A stretch of 64,000 nucleotides of DNA from Glaciozyma antarctica PI12 (taxonomy: Eukaryota; Basidiomycota; Microbotryomycetes; Kriegeriales; Camptobasidiaceae). The notes beneath the pieces were generated by a model, which saw only the letters and a program-made list of their open reading frames with translations, was not told the origin of the DNA and ran no database searches. The translations under genes were made by a program, and so were the position numbers. The DNA is taken from NCBI GenBank assembly GCA_002917775.1, contig KZ627148.1, positions 576,949 through 640,948 on the forward strand, written 5' to 3'. Shown here piece by piece: positions 11,187 to 23,331 of the stretch; the stretch's first letter is position 1, and every line of letters starts with the position of its first letter.

Positions 11187-11771
11187 ACGACATGTTCTCG
11201 ATCCCGCTTGGTTTGCCTGCAATCTAACTCGTTCCAGAGTGATGGGAGCCGACCAGGCAACTACTCTGAGAGCAGTTCCTCTTGACATTCCGCTGTCGTT
11301 GTTTCGCGAGCTTCGCAAGGCCTCCCGCGCTGCTTCTCGGGCAGGGCATGGAAAGGGCGTTCAAGACGGGCTGTCGTTGCTTTTGGTGAACAGTCCTCAA
11401 CCTGTTACTATGGTCTCGCGTCCGCAGAAATTGAAACGTAAAGGGGAAGACGAGAGGACACCGAGCTTGAGCTTGAGGAGCTGCTGCGCCGGCTCAGTAA
11501 AGGGGGGCACTCTCTCCTCCTCCTGTCCTCCACCTCAGGAGAAACGTCTTCCTCAAGTGATCCAGGACACAGCACCTCCGCGCCCTCCTGACGACACCTA
11601 ATCTCCTTCTTCACCGCCGCCTCGACCAGTAACTAGCTCCCACCTCGAGCTCTCCCCTTCGGCCGACTTTCCCTCTCAGGCTGCGCCTCAATCTTCACAG
11701 CTTTCCAGTACCACCAGCTCGACCTCTCCCCCGCCAATCCGGTCCGTTCGACCCGCGTCCTACACGCCGTG
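11187..11771. other. Intergenic, no gene seen
   Basis: About 585 bases between the macrodomain gene and the JSN1-like gene, same direction. It contains an open frame on the plus strand without recognisable protein features. I take it as 3' UTR and promoter. Confidence 0.4.
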
Positions 11772-14700
11772 ATGAGCACGCCCCCGTTGTCGAAGCGGTA
11801 CGTCTTCTCGCCTGGTTCTATTGCTGGAGAGCTCTGGGAAGGACAGGAGATGCTCCAACGGATAGGTTAAAGTCACTGGACGGAGGTGGAGCTGCTTCGC
11901 TGTCTCCTGGACGGTGGTAGAGGTGCTCCAGGCGCAGTCGTCAAGGGTGCTCCACGTTGACAAGCCAGGTGCAGCAGCTGACTTCCCTTCTCCTCGCAGA
12001 GCTCGAGAGCTTCAGCAGTCGGAGAACGGTGCTCCTTTCCGGTCGCCATCGCTCTCTCCCTCCCTCGCCCCCTCCCAGATCTTCACGCCCGATCCCCCTC
12101 TCCCCACAGTCCAGGAGGGCGACTCCCTCCTCTCTTCGCCTCCTGGGCTTAGCAGGCGTCCCCGAGCAGGCACCCTACCCTCCACCTTCCACCTCGACAG
12201 CTCCTCCTCGAACTCTGCAATCCGACACCTCAGCAACGGCGTCCTCCCACCTCCCTCGATGAACGGCACGTCCTCTCTACCCGTCTCCGGGTCCTCCACT
12301 CCCTCCGAGTTCAACTTCAACTCGTCCCTCCTCTCCTCCTCGCGACTCCGCTCCGGGTCCCTGACGCTACCTTCGTCGGGTCTCTCGAACGCCTTCGGAC
12401 CTCCAGGGAATGTCTGGAGCGGCGGCTGGGGAACCCCTGCGACTCGGAGTCCAGGTCAGTCGGGATTGAGCACGGAAACCAAGGCGGGAGGAGACGACCT
12501 GCGAAGCCCGGACAGCAGCACGTACGGCGACGATTCGCACGTTCGGACGCTGGACTACCTCGGCCTCGAAGGCGACAGTCCCGTCGGCGGGTTCGGGCCT
12601 TTCAGCGAGGAGAGTGGGAGAGGAGGGAGCAGGAGCGCCGTCGGGGCACCGGGGATGCACAGTTCGAGCTCGTTTGGGAACCTTCGGTCGATCAACGACA
12701 TATTCCAGGCACAGAACGGTCGAATGAGGAGCAACACGGTCGCGACCTTCCCTCGCACGAGCGAGCCGTACCTCCGCAGCGCCCTTCCCTCCCCCTTCCC
12801 TCCTTCCCGCGTCTCCGAAGCGAACGAGGAGTACTTTGGCGACGGCAAATCGTCGTCCTACCACCGTTCCTCCGATTCGACCGACTCGACGCGCCTCCTC
12901 TACTCGACTGGAAACCCCGACGACGAGCGCGACACCCTCGGTGAGGTGCAACGCCTTCGCTCGAACAACTCGCCGAGTCGAGCGCGGGCCGCGACGATTG
13001 GCATCTTGGACGAGTCGAGGGAGATCTTCATGCGAAGGAGGGCGGGGACCGCGACGGGGATGACGCCGCATGCGGTTTCGATGGGGTCAGGGGACGTGGG
13101 GAGTGCGTTGGGCTTGGACGCGGGAAGCGAGTACCCTGGAGGGGCGGCGAGTGTGATGGCGAGGGGGATGAGGGGTCTCAGTATCAGCCAGGACGAGGTG
13201 CGCTTTGCTTCCTCTCCCGTTCGCGTGTTGCTGACGACATGTCGAATCAAGATGCCTGGATGGAGGTTGTCGGGGCCTTTGACGCCCGAGGCTGTCTCCC
13301 TCACCCCTCCTCTTCAACAACCAACTCGTAGCCTCTGGATCGGCAACCTCGACCCCAAGACGTCACCTGGAGAGCTTCAAGCCGTCTTCGCGCCGTACGG
13401 AGCCATTGAAAGCTTGCGAATCATCCCTGAGAAGGTTCGTCCTCCTCCCGTTCGCGACGAGGGCCATCGCTGACACCGTTGGCTCAGGAATGCGGCTTCG
13501 TCAACTTCGTTTCGACCTCGGATGCGATTCGAGCCAAGGAGGACGTGCTGAACCGACTCGGTGGTCAACTCACGAAGACGAGCGGGATGGTGCGGATCGG
13601 CTTCGGCAAGATGGACACGGCGCCGTTAACGCCTTCGACGGGGCTGCACCACTCGCGCATCGTCTCCGGCGGCTCGCCTCTCATCAACGCACCCGACCTC
13701 AACATTCAGACTTCACCTACGCGTGCGCTCTGGGTCGGGTCGATTCCCGCATCAACGACGCCGAACCACCTCCTCGCCATCTTCTCGCCGTTTGGTCTTA
13801 TCGAGTCGGCACGAGTGCTCACTCACAAGTCTTGCGGGGTGCGTTCGATCCTCACCCTGCGTTCGACTTCCTGCTGACCATGCTTCCATCGCAGTTCATC
13901 AACTTCGAGCGCCTCGACGACGCCATCTCCGCCCGCAAAGCGCTCAACGGTCGCGAGATTCTCGGTACAGAAGTCGGTTCCGTCCGTATCGGATTCGCCA
14001 AAGTTCCTACGAAGAACCCCAACAGTCCCTTCGGCTCCGACTCTCCTCCTCTCAACGGCATCGGCTCCCTCCCAGCGACCTACAACGCGCTCAACCAGAT
14101 CGCCGGAGCTTCGGGCGTTCCGCTTGATCGCCAGCTTGGCGCCGACGGAGGAATGCAGGATTACCGGAGCAACCTCGTCGTTGGGCTCGTGACGAACGGG
14201 CAGTATGCGAGCGCGCATGCGTTGCAAGCGACGACTGGAGGAGCGAATGGGCAGACGTTTGGCGGTGCGGAGCTCATGCCGGAGACGGTACACGCGGCCG
14301 TGTCGGAGATGCAGCTGATGATGCGAGAGCTGGGAGGAGATGCCCGAGAGGTAGAGGCGCACGCTCAAGCTGTCGCAGGTGAGTCGAGTCTCTCTCGCAG
14401 TTGGTTCGTGCCCGAGCTGACGACATGTGCAGCTCCTCGCCTGCCTGTGAACTACTACTCGACGATTCCTCAGCATGCTCTCGCCGATCCGGCCCTCTCT
14501 CGTCGATACGCCAACGCCGACGCGCCTCGACTTCGCGAGATCCGCAAGAGGCTTGACTCGCCCATCTCGGTCGAGGAGGTCGATTCGGTGAGTCGCTCAT
14601 GTCGATTTGCTCATGCCTGGCTGAATCTCCTCGATGTAGATCGCGCTTGACCTTGTTGACGAAGCTGTGGCTCTCTCGTCGGACTACATCGGTGAGTCCC

Positions 14701-16461
14701 TTCGTCTGGTACGAAACGACCGCAAGCTGACGCTCGCTTCCAGGCAACACCCTCATTCAAAAGGTAGCCATCGCGTCCTTTCAACTTTAGATTGTGCTCA
14801 ACAGACTCAACAGACAGATCTTTGAGCGTGCGTCTCTCATCGGGCGCATGGCACTGCTCGAGCGTATCGCACCTCATCTCGCCGTTATCGGGTTAGTTCT
14901 TGCGCTCCCCCGTATCGAGAGCGGGAGTCTAACTCTCTACCTTTTGCAGAACGCACAAGAACGGGACGTGGGCGGTCCAGAAGATCATACAATGCGTTCA
15001 GGAGCAGGACGAGTTCGATCTCATCCAGCGAAACCTGCAGCCGTACACTCCCTCTCTCCTTCTCAACGATTGTCAGTCACTGCTCGCTTCCCCAACCACG
15101 CCCGCTGACTCGACTTTCGCAGTCGGCAACTACGTCGTCCAAGGCGCGATGCGATTCAGGTCGCCAGTCTCGGACTTTATCTTCGACGCCATGGTCGACC
15201 GTTGCTGGTTCGTCCACTCCTTTCGCAGCACAAGTCGACGTTTCCTTACTCCGTTCTGCAGGGAGATTGGGTCTGGAAGGTTCGGAGCTCGAAGCACTCG
15301 TCAGACGCTGGAGAGCCCTCTCGCAGATCGGTTCCAGGTCGTGCGTGTCGTCCCGTACTCTGCTTGGGCAAGTACTCATCCTCGACTGCAGAAACGAGTC
15401 GCGATCGCCATCATCCTCAACTCGATTCCTTTGACGACAAGCTCGAACGGCGCAATCACCATCACCTGGCTTCTCGATACGTCCAACCTCTCTGGCCGCT
15501 ACCGCCTTCTCGCTCCCCGATTCGCTCCCCACCTCGCCAGCCTCTGCACCCACAAGCTCGCCTCTCTCGCCGTGCTCAAGATCATCAACCAGCGAGTCGA
15601 TCCCATGGCGTCGCGCATCCTTCTCGACGAGTTGTTCGGCGCGGACTCCAAGGTCCTAGAAGAAGTTCTGGGTACGTTCTCCCCGTGGTGTATGCCGTGT
15701 AGCTTGCAGCTAACTCGTATACCTTGACAGGCGATCAAATGCATGGTATCGCCTGCATCTCGAAAGTGCTCGGCAGCACTCTCCTCGAACCCAAGGACCG
15801 AACGACGATAGCGGACCGCGTTCGAGCAGTTCTCGTCTCGCTGCGAGTGCAAAGCGTTCCAGCGTACCGCAAGCTCGTCGAGGATCTCGGACTCCCCTTC
15901 CTCGGCCCTCCTGCGCAACCCCAACCCTACCAGCAACCTCCCTCGTTCCAATACCAGCATCACGCCGGCGCGCCTCCCGCATCCCAATGGTCGCCCTACC
16001 CCGTCTACAACTACCCTCCTCCCAACTACTCCGTGGGCTACGCCCCATACCCTCCGCAGCAGTTCTCGCAGGCTGGACCTGCCTACCCCTACTACACCTC
16101 TCAGCACGACCTGGCGACGACGCAGCGCGCGCGAGGGAACCCGTCGCCGATGCAAGGCGCCGCCCCCCTTCCTTACTCGACCTCGTACAGCCCGCTCATG
16201 CCGCCGGCGGGACTTCCCAACTTTGGCTCAGTGCCCTCCGACCCGTTCTCGTTCTCGGGGAACGGCGCTTTCCGACCTCAGCACGCCGACAGCCCTGGCG
16301 GTCATCTACGACCGGAGGCAGGAGCGTTCGGCGGCTACGCGCCGGGCAAAGGTTCGTCTCTCGTTCTCGCGAGCGTCTTTCTGGAGCGAGGAATTGACTG
16401 GAGCTTTCGCAGTGCCTGCTCCGTACAAACTGAAGGACGATTGCTCGCTGAGCGAGCTTGA
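11772..16461 (+). CDS. JSN1/PUF-type RNA-binding protein (RRMs plus Pumilio repeats)
   Basis: Cytoplasmic mRNA-binding regulator of the Jsn1/Puf2 group. Exon 1 is MSTPPLSK (ATG at 11772, donor at 11798), joined in phase to RARELQQSENG at 12000. A long disordered Ser/Pro region follows. RRM 1 (from about 13330) has LWIGNLDP and CGFVNF; RRM 2 (from about 13720) has ALWVGSIP and CGFINF. The Pumilio-type region runs from about 14450 to 15900, with IGNTLIQKIFERA, HKNGTWAVQKIIQC, FGNYVVQGAMRF and THKLASLAVLKIINQR. The block AIAIILNSIPL followed by WLLDTSN is typical of this subfamily. A Pro/Gln/Tyr-rich tail ends the protein. The stop at 16461 assumes the last exon is read through; an intron near 16350-16411 would give the tail VPAPYKLKDD and a later, unresolved end. 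Confidence 0.85.
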
Positions 16462-16688
16462 CCCTTCCTCCTTCCTCCCCCTCTCCTCCCTTCTTCATGC
16501 ATCTTCAATTAGCCTTCCCCTCAGTCGAGTACCGTTCCGTCGTCACCGCATCCCCATTCACGCCTGTCCCTGTCATTCATATCAACTTGGCTCCTTGACC
16601 CGCCCGTTCTCTCGACGTAGCAGTTTGCAAATAAAACGAGTTGCTCCCCCATCCCTTCTACAACACGGCACCGTTCTCCTCGCGCGAC

Positions 16689-19600
16689 CTAAACCAGAGC
16701 AGCAGCATACGCTGCAGCGTAGATCAAACCCGCTCCTCCAGCCAGGGCGCCTAAGCCACGGTACACCCCGAATCCCCAAGACCATACAGCTCCTTCGCCA
16801 CCCTCAGCCCCAGCATTCTGGGCGTTCGGTCCTGCGAAAGCGCGGCAAAGTCAGCTCGGAAGCCCAAAAGCTGAACGAAGCGAGGCGCACCTACTCCGAC
16901 TTGATTCACCCACGTCGGGATCGGGCCATTGAGTCGCTGGACTTCGATCTTGAGCGTGATGGATCCCGACTCTGGCCTCGGGTAGTACCACTTGAGGATC
17001 TGCCCCTCCGTCTCCCATCGACCGGCCGAGACCTTGACCTTAAGCGCGAGTGCACGAGGATCCTCGTACTCGGCCTCGTCCGAAAGCGCCAGCGACTTCA
17101 GGTACGGCGCGAGCGTCTCAGGCGTGACGACCGAGTTGCCGTTGAAGCTGCCACTGGGAGAGTCGCTGGCGCGGCTGTCGGCGGCGGCGCATTGGGCGTC
17201 CTCGACGTCGTGCGCGACCTGGTGACTGACGCGAGAGGGGAAGGCGGCGTAGTGGATGAGGGGGACGTAGATCTCGGTCGCGATGTCGGGATCCGGCGAG
17301 ACCTCGCCGGCTTCGAGAAGGACGGTGAGGGTGAAGAGGGAGGTGCGAATGTCGAAGTTGATATCGAGGGGGGTTCCGACCGTCTTGCGAGGGTAGGGTC
17401 GACAGAAGGCGGAGATGGCGCGCGCACCGTCGTTGAGGTTGATGGGGAGGAGTTCTGACGAGTCGCTGCCGAGCGTGAGGGTGGAGGTGAAGGAAGGGGG
17501 AGGAAGCTGGGAGAAAGTCGAGTACGGTGACGACCCTTCCGGTGCTGGTGCGAGAGTGGCGGAGGAAGGAGCGGGGGAGGGAGAGATGCCGTTCTTGTTC
17601 GCTGGGACGAGCGAATTCGATGGGGCTAGTCGAGTGAGTGGAGCGGCGGTGTTAGGGGAAGAAAGGCGAGTGGTGGAGGCGTTCGGAGTGGTGTTGCGGC
17701 TGCTGTAGAGAGATCCGGCCTTGGACGTGGCGCGCACTCGATTGGGGTGAATGCGACCGATGAGGTCGACCTGCGAAGTCGAAGCGCGGTACTTGGTCGC
17801 CCGCTCCGCGTCGTCCGCACTCCAGACGCTGAGGTCCTCGCCGTTCCAGAGGTCGCCAAAGTAGTGCGAGTTGTCGGGGCAGTACGTCCAAATCGAGTAG
17901 TTGAGGATGTTCGAGCCATCGCAGGCGTTGAGACTCGCGTCGAGCGCCTTCGTCTGCGCCGTGTAGTCGCCGTCGCTGTACGCCTTCTTCTTGTCGAGAT
18001 CGAAGGGAATGCCGATCTCGCCCATCATCGGTGGGGAACTGGCCGAGCGCGTTGAAGGTATCTTGTCGAAGGACGCCGAGCTGGTCGCGCATGCACTTGC
18101 GGATAGCCGATTCGCCGACCTTGACCCCGAGAAGGACGCTCGCGTACTTGCCGCGAAGGATGCCTAGAGCGTCGGCGTTGAACCAGTTCTGCAAAGCGCA
18201 GGGTCAGCTTTCTAGCCAGAGAAGAAAGATAGGCTCGAGACTCACCCAGTGCTTCGTCACCAGCGTCAAACCGTCGTAGAAGTGCGACGAGTGGGCGGCG
18301 CGATCCATGATCTCGGGCCCTTCGATCGTCGGAGGGATTTGGAAGACGGGGCTGTGGATGAAGTGGATCGCTTCGGGGTGGAACGCTCGAACGACGGGGG
18401 CGTACAGTCGCCAATGAGGGAGCCAATAGTCGCCGCCGAAGTTGACCTTCCTCGGACTCTCCTCCGACCCCTCGCCCCTCCACCAGTCGAAGTAGTCCGG
18501 TTCGAGAAGCTCGTCCGTCTCGGGGTCCCAGACGCCATGCATCGCCCAAATACACGTCCCGACCTCCCAATCCGGGCCTCGAGTCCATCCATACGGCGAT
18601 CTTTCCGACTCCGCCTCGCTATCCAACCACGCTCGCTTCCCCTTGGGATCCACGACAACCGAACCGTCCCTCTTTGGTCCCAGAGGTCCGAAGCGCCAGT
18701 TCTCGACCTCGACCGCCGCTCCCATCCCGAGCCGCAAGCCCTGAAAGGCTGTAGGCATCGGCCCGACGCGCAGGACGCTCTCCTTGCCGTGCTGCGAGAG
18801 ATCCTCGATTCCGAGAAAGCCGGCGTTCGGCTCGTTGAGCGAGTCCCAGCCGATAACGCACTCGTCGAAGAGGTCGCCTGCGGCTGCGATGGCGTTCCCG
18901 AGTTGGCTGATGGCGGCAAAGTAGTGCTGGTGGAGGTAGTCCTGGATGTTGACGCCGTCGATGATGCACTTGGGAGCGTAGTCGCGACCGGCGGCCCAGA
19001 GGGTGAAGAGAGTTTGGCAGGCGAGACGAGAGTAGTTGGTCGCCCAGATCATGGCCGGATAATCGGAGGGAGAGGGGTTCGCGGGGTCGGGCCATTCGCA
19101 TTCGATGCAGGCGGCGTTTGTGACGGTAAAGTTCTCGGGGTTGAGGCCGCAGGCGACGAGAGTCCAGTAGGGAGCGCCAGAACCGCCGGAGAAGCGCGAC
19201 CACTACGGGGGGAGAAGGTGAGCGTCGGCGAGCTTCTTGTTCGGGCTGTGGCACGCACAAGGTCTTGATGAGGATCCATGTAGACGAGAAAGCCGTGCTC
19301 CTTGCACTTGCGTAGCAGCGCGACGGTGTAGTCGATGTAGGCCTGGTCGTACTTGCCCCTGGTCACCAGGGCACAGCGTCAGCTCCCTCCTTCGAGCAAA
19401 TCCAGCAGAAGTACTCACGGCCCCTCGTGTTCAATCGACTCCCACGTAATAACGTAACGCAGGCAGTTGAACCCCCACCCTCTCAGCCGCTCGAGGTGCT
19501 GGTCCACCTTCCCGTCCTCCAGATCGAGCACCCTCCCCACAAAGCTCATGTCCCCGTCCTTCGCGTGCTCCCAGAAGCCATCGAGTTGCGCTCCGGGTTG

Positions 19601-19756
19601 ACCGACAGGCGTCTTGGCGGAGGAGGAGAGGTTGATGCCGCGAAGGAGGATGGTCCGCCCGGCCGTGTCACGGAAGTGGGAGGAGGAAGCGTGGAGGTAA
19701 TGCGGTGGAACGGGAGCGCCTGTGACTGGAGAGTGGGTTGATGGGCGGCGCGACAT
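16689..19756 (-). CDS. EGH1: GH5 steryl-beta-glucosidase (Egh1/EGCrP2-like)
   Basis: Glycoside hydrolase family 5 enzyme. Fungal relatives hydrolyse ergosteryl glucoside (Egh1 in yeast, EGCrP2 in Cryptococcus). The N-terminal block [20 protein letters not shown] is followed by the [20 protein letters not shown] barrel start, then [20 protein letters not shown]. The acid/base glutamate lies in [11 protein letters not shown] (about 18840) and the nucleophile in [10 protein letters not shown] (about 18015). After a Ser-rich insert the beta-sandwich domain follows. The last intron (donor phase 1 near 16891) joins to the frame ending [20 protein letters not shown] and stop at 16689. This adds a C-terminal hydrophobic segment of about 20 residues, which suggests a tail anchor. 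The overlapping alternative frame, ending at 16751, does not fit the intron phase. ATG at 19756. Confidence 0.88.
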
Positions 19757-19997
19757 TCCGCTCGTCGGATGGGAGGGAAGGTGCGAAGGAAAGAGGAGTC
19801 TACGGCGTGCGCGCTGATCTCAGGTCCTCAGCCTTCTTTCGATTTCATCCTCAAGGTCTTCTCTTGCTGTCCAGATGCAGTCCAGCACAGCGTATTTGGT
19901 AACGGTGAAGTTGCAAAGGGAGGCGTATACAGAAGGTGTGGAGTTGAAAGCCAGCAGTGAGGTGGAATGTGGAATGAGATGCGGTGCGGACGAGAGC

Positions 19998-21093
19998 CTA
20001 CGAGGCGTACTGTGAACAGCAAAGCAGAGGTTAGCTTCAAGATAGACGAGCCTTGCGAGAAAATACGAGCCTTCTTGACCCATTCCTGAGCCTACACAAT
20101 CGAAAACGAGAAATCAGTTTCGACGTTTCGTTCGCGAACAGGAGGAACTAAGCCTACGTTCTTCGTGAAAGCCTTCCGATCCGTGTTGTATACCTGTAAG
20201 CGCCAGTTGAGGTCGTCAGCAACGGCTCCACCGCGACGAGAGCAGTTCAAAACGCACCTCCGCAATGGAAGCCACGAGCGCGTCGTCGGCTGTTTCAACA
20301 AAGCAGAGGTCAGCAGTGTCCCAACCCTTTTCTTCTTCTTTGCAAGCCTACGATTGGGCTCCTCCAAGAGCTGCACCAGCGCTCGCAGAACTGACAAAAC
20401 GCCAAGAAAGCGTCAGCACTTGCTCTCCACCATCGCAGCTCCTAGCACCTCGCTCAACGCACCTTGATCAATCTTTGTAGACGGCTTCCATGCCTCCGCC
20501 TCAACACATTCCAGTAATAGAGTCAGCTCTGCCCGTCCTCATCGCACCTCTGCCCGTCCGTGCCTTCCCCACCCTGACTCACCTTGAGCAGTCCGATGCA
20601 CAACGCCCCGTCGTCGGTCACGTTCGGGTGATAGATGCGAGTGATCTGTCCCAACGCAGTCCATCAGCTCCTGCCATTGCCATTGCCATCCCCAGGGAAC
20701 GCACAAACTTGACCTGGAAGACGACTTGCGGGTCAGTGCGGTTCCTCTCTCTCCGGCTTTCGACTAGGCTTACCGTGGGCGACTTGAAGGGGTACTCGGT
20801 CGGGAATGTAATCTGCGCATCCACCCTCGAATCAGCTGCTGCGTTCATCGCTGCTTCGCGCGGGGAAAGGCCCTACGTCAATCTTGAAACGACCGCCCTT
20901 GTACGACGACGTCGAGGGCCCAATAAGATAGCCCGTCTGCACCAGTAAGCGTGAGCTAAGCTTGAGGGAGAGAGAACGGTGCAGGACGCACCCAGTGGAG
21001 AATGTTGCTCTCTGAGGGAGCGACCTCGACGTTCGGAGGCGTGTCGGACTGGAGCTCTGCGTACTCCTTCGTGATGCGGCGGACGGCAGCCAT
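19998..21093 (-). CDS. Ubiquitin-conjugating enzyme E2
   Basis: E2 enzyme of about 150 residues that passes ubiquitin from E1 to substrates or E3s. The start MAAVRRITKEYAELQSDTPP (ATG at 21093) is the N-terminal helix. Later come WTGYLIGPSTSSYKGGRFKI, TFPTEYPFKSP, then YHPNVTDDGALCIGLLK with the HPN motif and the catalytic cysteine. WKPSTKIDQVLRALVQLLEE and NTDRKAFTKNAQEWVKKYAS close the fold. The WKP-TK-DQV segment is closest to the UBE2L3 (UbcH7)/Ubc4 type, but I cannot name the exact orthologue. At least eight introns interrupt about 450 coding bases. The last intron (20010-20070) begins with GC instead of GT, yet its removal restores the conserved KKYAS end. It lies directly downstream of RPT4 on the same strand. 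Confidence 0.85.
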
Positions 21094-21296
21094 GAGGAGC
21101 TAAGTAGTGGTGGAGGTGGGAGAGTGGTTAAGGGGGAGACGGAAGGGTCGATTTGTGAGGTGGGGTCAAGAAGACTTGGTTTTCGCGCGTGAAGTCCTCG
21201 AACTTGCCGCGCTCGTCTCCCGGCAGCTGAAGAACTCCTGGCGTCTCACGCTATGCACAGCTTGCTAGAAGATTGCGATTAACAGAACGAAGCCAA

Positions 21297-23065
21297 CTAC
21301 ACAGCAGCGTAATCACTCGAACTCTCGTGCTTCTTGGCCTAGAGAGAGGAACGCAGTCGTCAGTCTCGTCCCCAGCCGCCACCAAGACACGGGGGCTCAC
21401 CTCTTGCAGCTTCCTCGCGCCCTTCATAAAGTCGTCCTGGGTCACAAAGTCTCGGTCGTCGCGAATGGCGAACATGCCCGCCTCGGTGCAGACGTTCCTC
21501 AGATCGGCACCGTTGAAGCCCTCGCTGAGCTTGACGACGGCCTCGTAATCTGCGGCCGCAGTATCAGTACGACGAGGAGAGGGAGTGGGGAAGAACGCAC
21601 CGATCTCGCCAGTCTTGCGAATGGGTCCAGCGTGAATCTTGAGAATCTCCATGCGCGCGACCTCGTTCGGGAGGGGGATCTCGATCTTGCGGTCGACACG
21701 ACCTGGTCGGAGGAGAGCAGGGTCTAGGGTATCAGGCTGCGCGATGGAGGTTAGCACAGCGGTCCACGGGAGACTGGAGAGAGAACGCACTCGGTTGGTG
21801 GCGAAGATGACCTTCGTCTTGCCGAGGTAATCGAATCCGTCCAGCTGGTTAAGCAACTGCGATCCCACTCATCAGTCCCCAGTCACAGCATGGCTCGTCG
21901 ACGCCAACTTACCTCCATCAAAGTCCTCTGAATCTCCCTGTCCGCCGACGTGCCCTCGCTGAACCTCCTTCCACCAATCGCGTCGATCTCGTCCATGAAG
22001 ATGATGCACGGCTCGTGCTCCTTTGCGTACCCAAACATCTCGCGAATGAGGCGAGCACTCTCGCCAATGTACTTGTCGACGATGGCAGACGAGACGACCT
22101 TGAGGAAGTTGGTCGAGAGCGTCGCGGCGACGGCACGGGCGAGAAGGGTCTTGCCGGTTCCGGGAGGACCATAGAGAAGAACACCTGCGGGAGAGTGTCA
22201 GGACAGGTGGCTCTGTTGAGGGCGGAGAGCGTACCCTTCGGAGGCTTGATGCCTACTCGGAGGAAGAGCTCGGGGTTCATAAGGGGAAGCTCGATGACCT
22301 GTAGAGCAAGCAGTGAGCGAAGGCACTTGCCCTATACCATCCCACTGCAGCGCACCTCTCGCAGCTCCCTGATCTGGTCACTCAGCCCTCCGATACCAGC
22401 AAACGTCGCGCCGTTCGGGTCCTCCATGCTCATGTTGTAAACGAGCGGGTCGACCTCCCTCGGCAGTATCCTACCATCACATGCACATCAGTTACAGCCC
22501 CTTAGTTGTGGTACAACGCAGCTCACCGCATGATAGTCAACGTCGTCATGTCGAGAGAGACGCGAGTGCCCGTCTTGAGCTTCTCCTTGGGCACGCTCGA
22601 TCGGCATCCAACGACGTAACGCGGGCCCGAGGACGCCTTAACGATAACTATGCAGCGCAACAAGTCGTCAGCTCCTGGCCCTCGAACGCCCAATCAACCG
22701 AAAGAGCCACGTACAGCGCTCCTCGTCCAACTGCTTCAACACCTCTCCGATGATCTGTCCCACCGACTGCAACGCCTTAATGTCGTCCTCTGACTTCTCA
22801 TAATCCTCCTCAAGTCCCTTGAGCGCCAATCGAACTGTCAACAGCAGGTCAGCAAGCTGTCTCCGACCTCGACTGCACCTCGAGAGCGACTCACTGTTCT
22901 TCAATCCCGCGTCTAGGTCCTCGTGCTCCTTAAGTTTCTGCGCGAAGCTCCGTGGTCAGTGCAAGTCTAGGGCGCGTTCAGGGAGTGGCGGACCTTGCGG
23001 TAGGCTGCGATAGCTTCCGCCTTGCGGTCTGGCGGGGGAGCAGCTGAGCTGCTCGCTTCGGACAT
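21297..23065 (-). CDS. RPT4: 26S proteasome regulatory ATPase Rpt4
   Basis: One of six AAA ATPases of the 19S base that unfold substrates for the proteasome. The start [20 protein letters not shown] (ATG at 23065) leads into a coiled-coil helix ([20 protein letters not shown]). The OB region has [13 protein letters not shown]. The ATPase core has Walker [20 protein letters not shown] (about 22170), Walker [15 protein letters not shown] (about 21980), second region of homology [20 protein letters not shown], and [20 protein letters not shown]. The C-terminus DYAAV is close to the DYKPV end of human PSMC6, which points to Rpt4 rather than another Rpt. About ten introns. Nothing unusual in the motifs. 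Confidence 0.95.
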
Positions 23066-23331
23066 GGCTTGGGAAGAGGGTTGGCGGGGAGGGGAGGAGA
23101 GGAGAGGATGGTCTTGCTAAGAGTTCTTCGAGGTGGCGCTTTAGCTGAGAGTCTTCGCGGTGTGTTGCTGCAAGCTGAGAGGGGAGATGGGCTGGGAGGT
23201 GACGCGGCCCAGTAGTAGCTACTACTTTCTCCCCTTCGCAACTCGCTCTCCCTTTTCCAACTTCCTCTCGAATTTGGTGGTACAAGGCTTGCTCGGTAAC
23301 ATTAGAAAGCTATAGCCAATTCACTTCCGCC

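Noticed and set aside
16223-17458. 411-codon plus-strand open frame overlapping the steryl-glucosidase gene
   Set aside because: It runs antisense through well-supported GH5 exons and has no domain. Only its first part (VPAPYKLKDD) might be a last exon of the JSN1-like gene.
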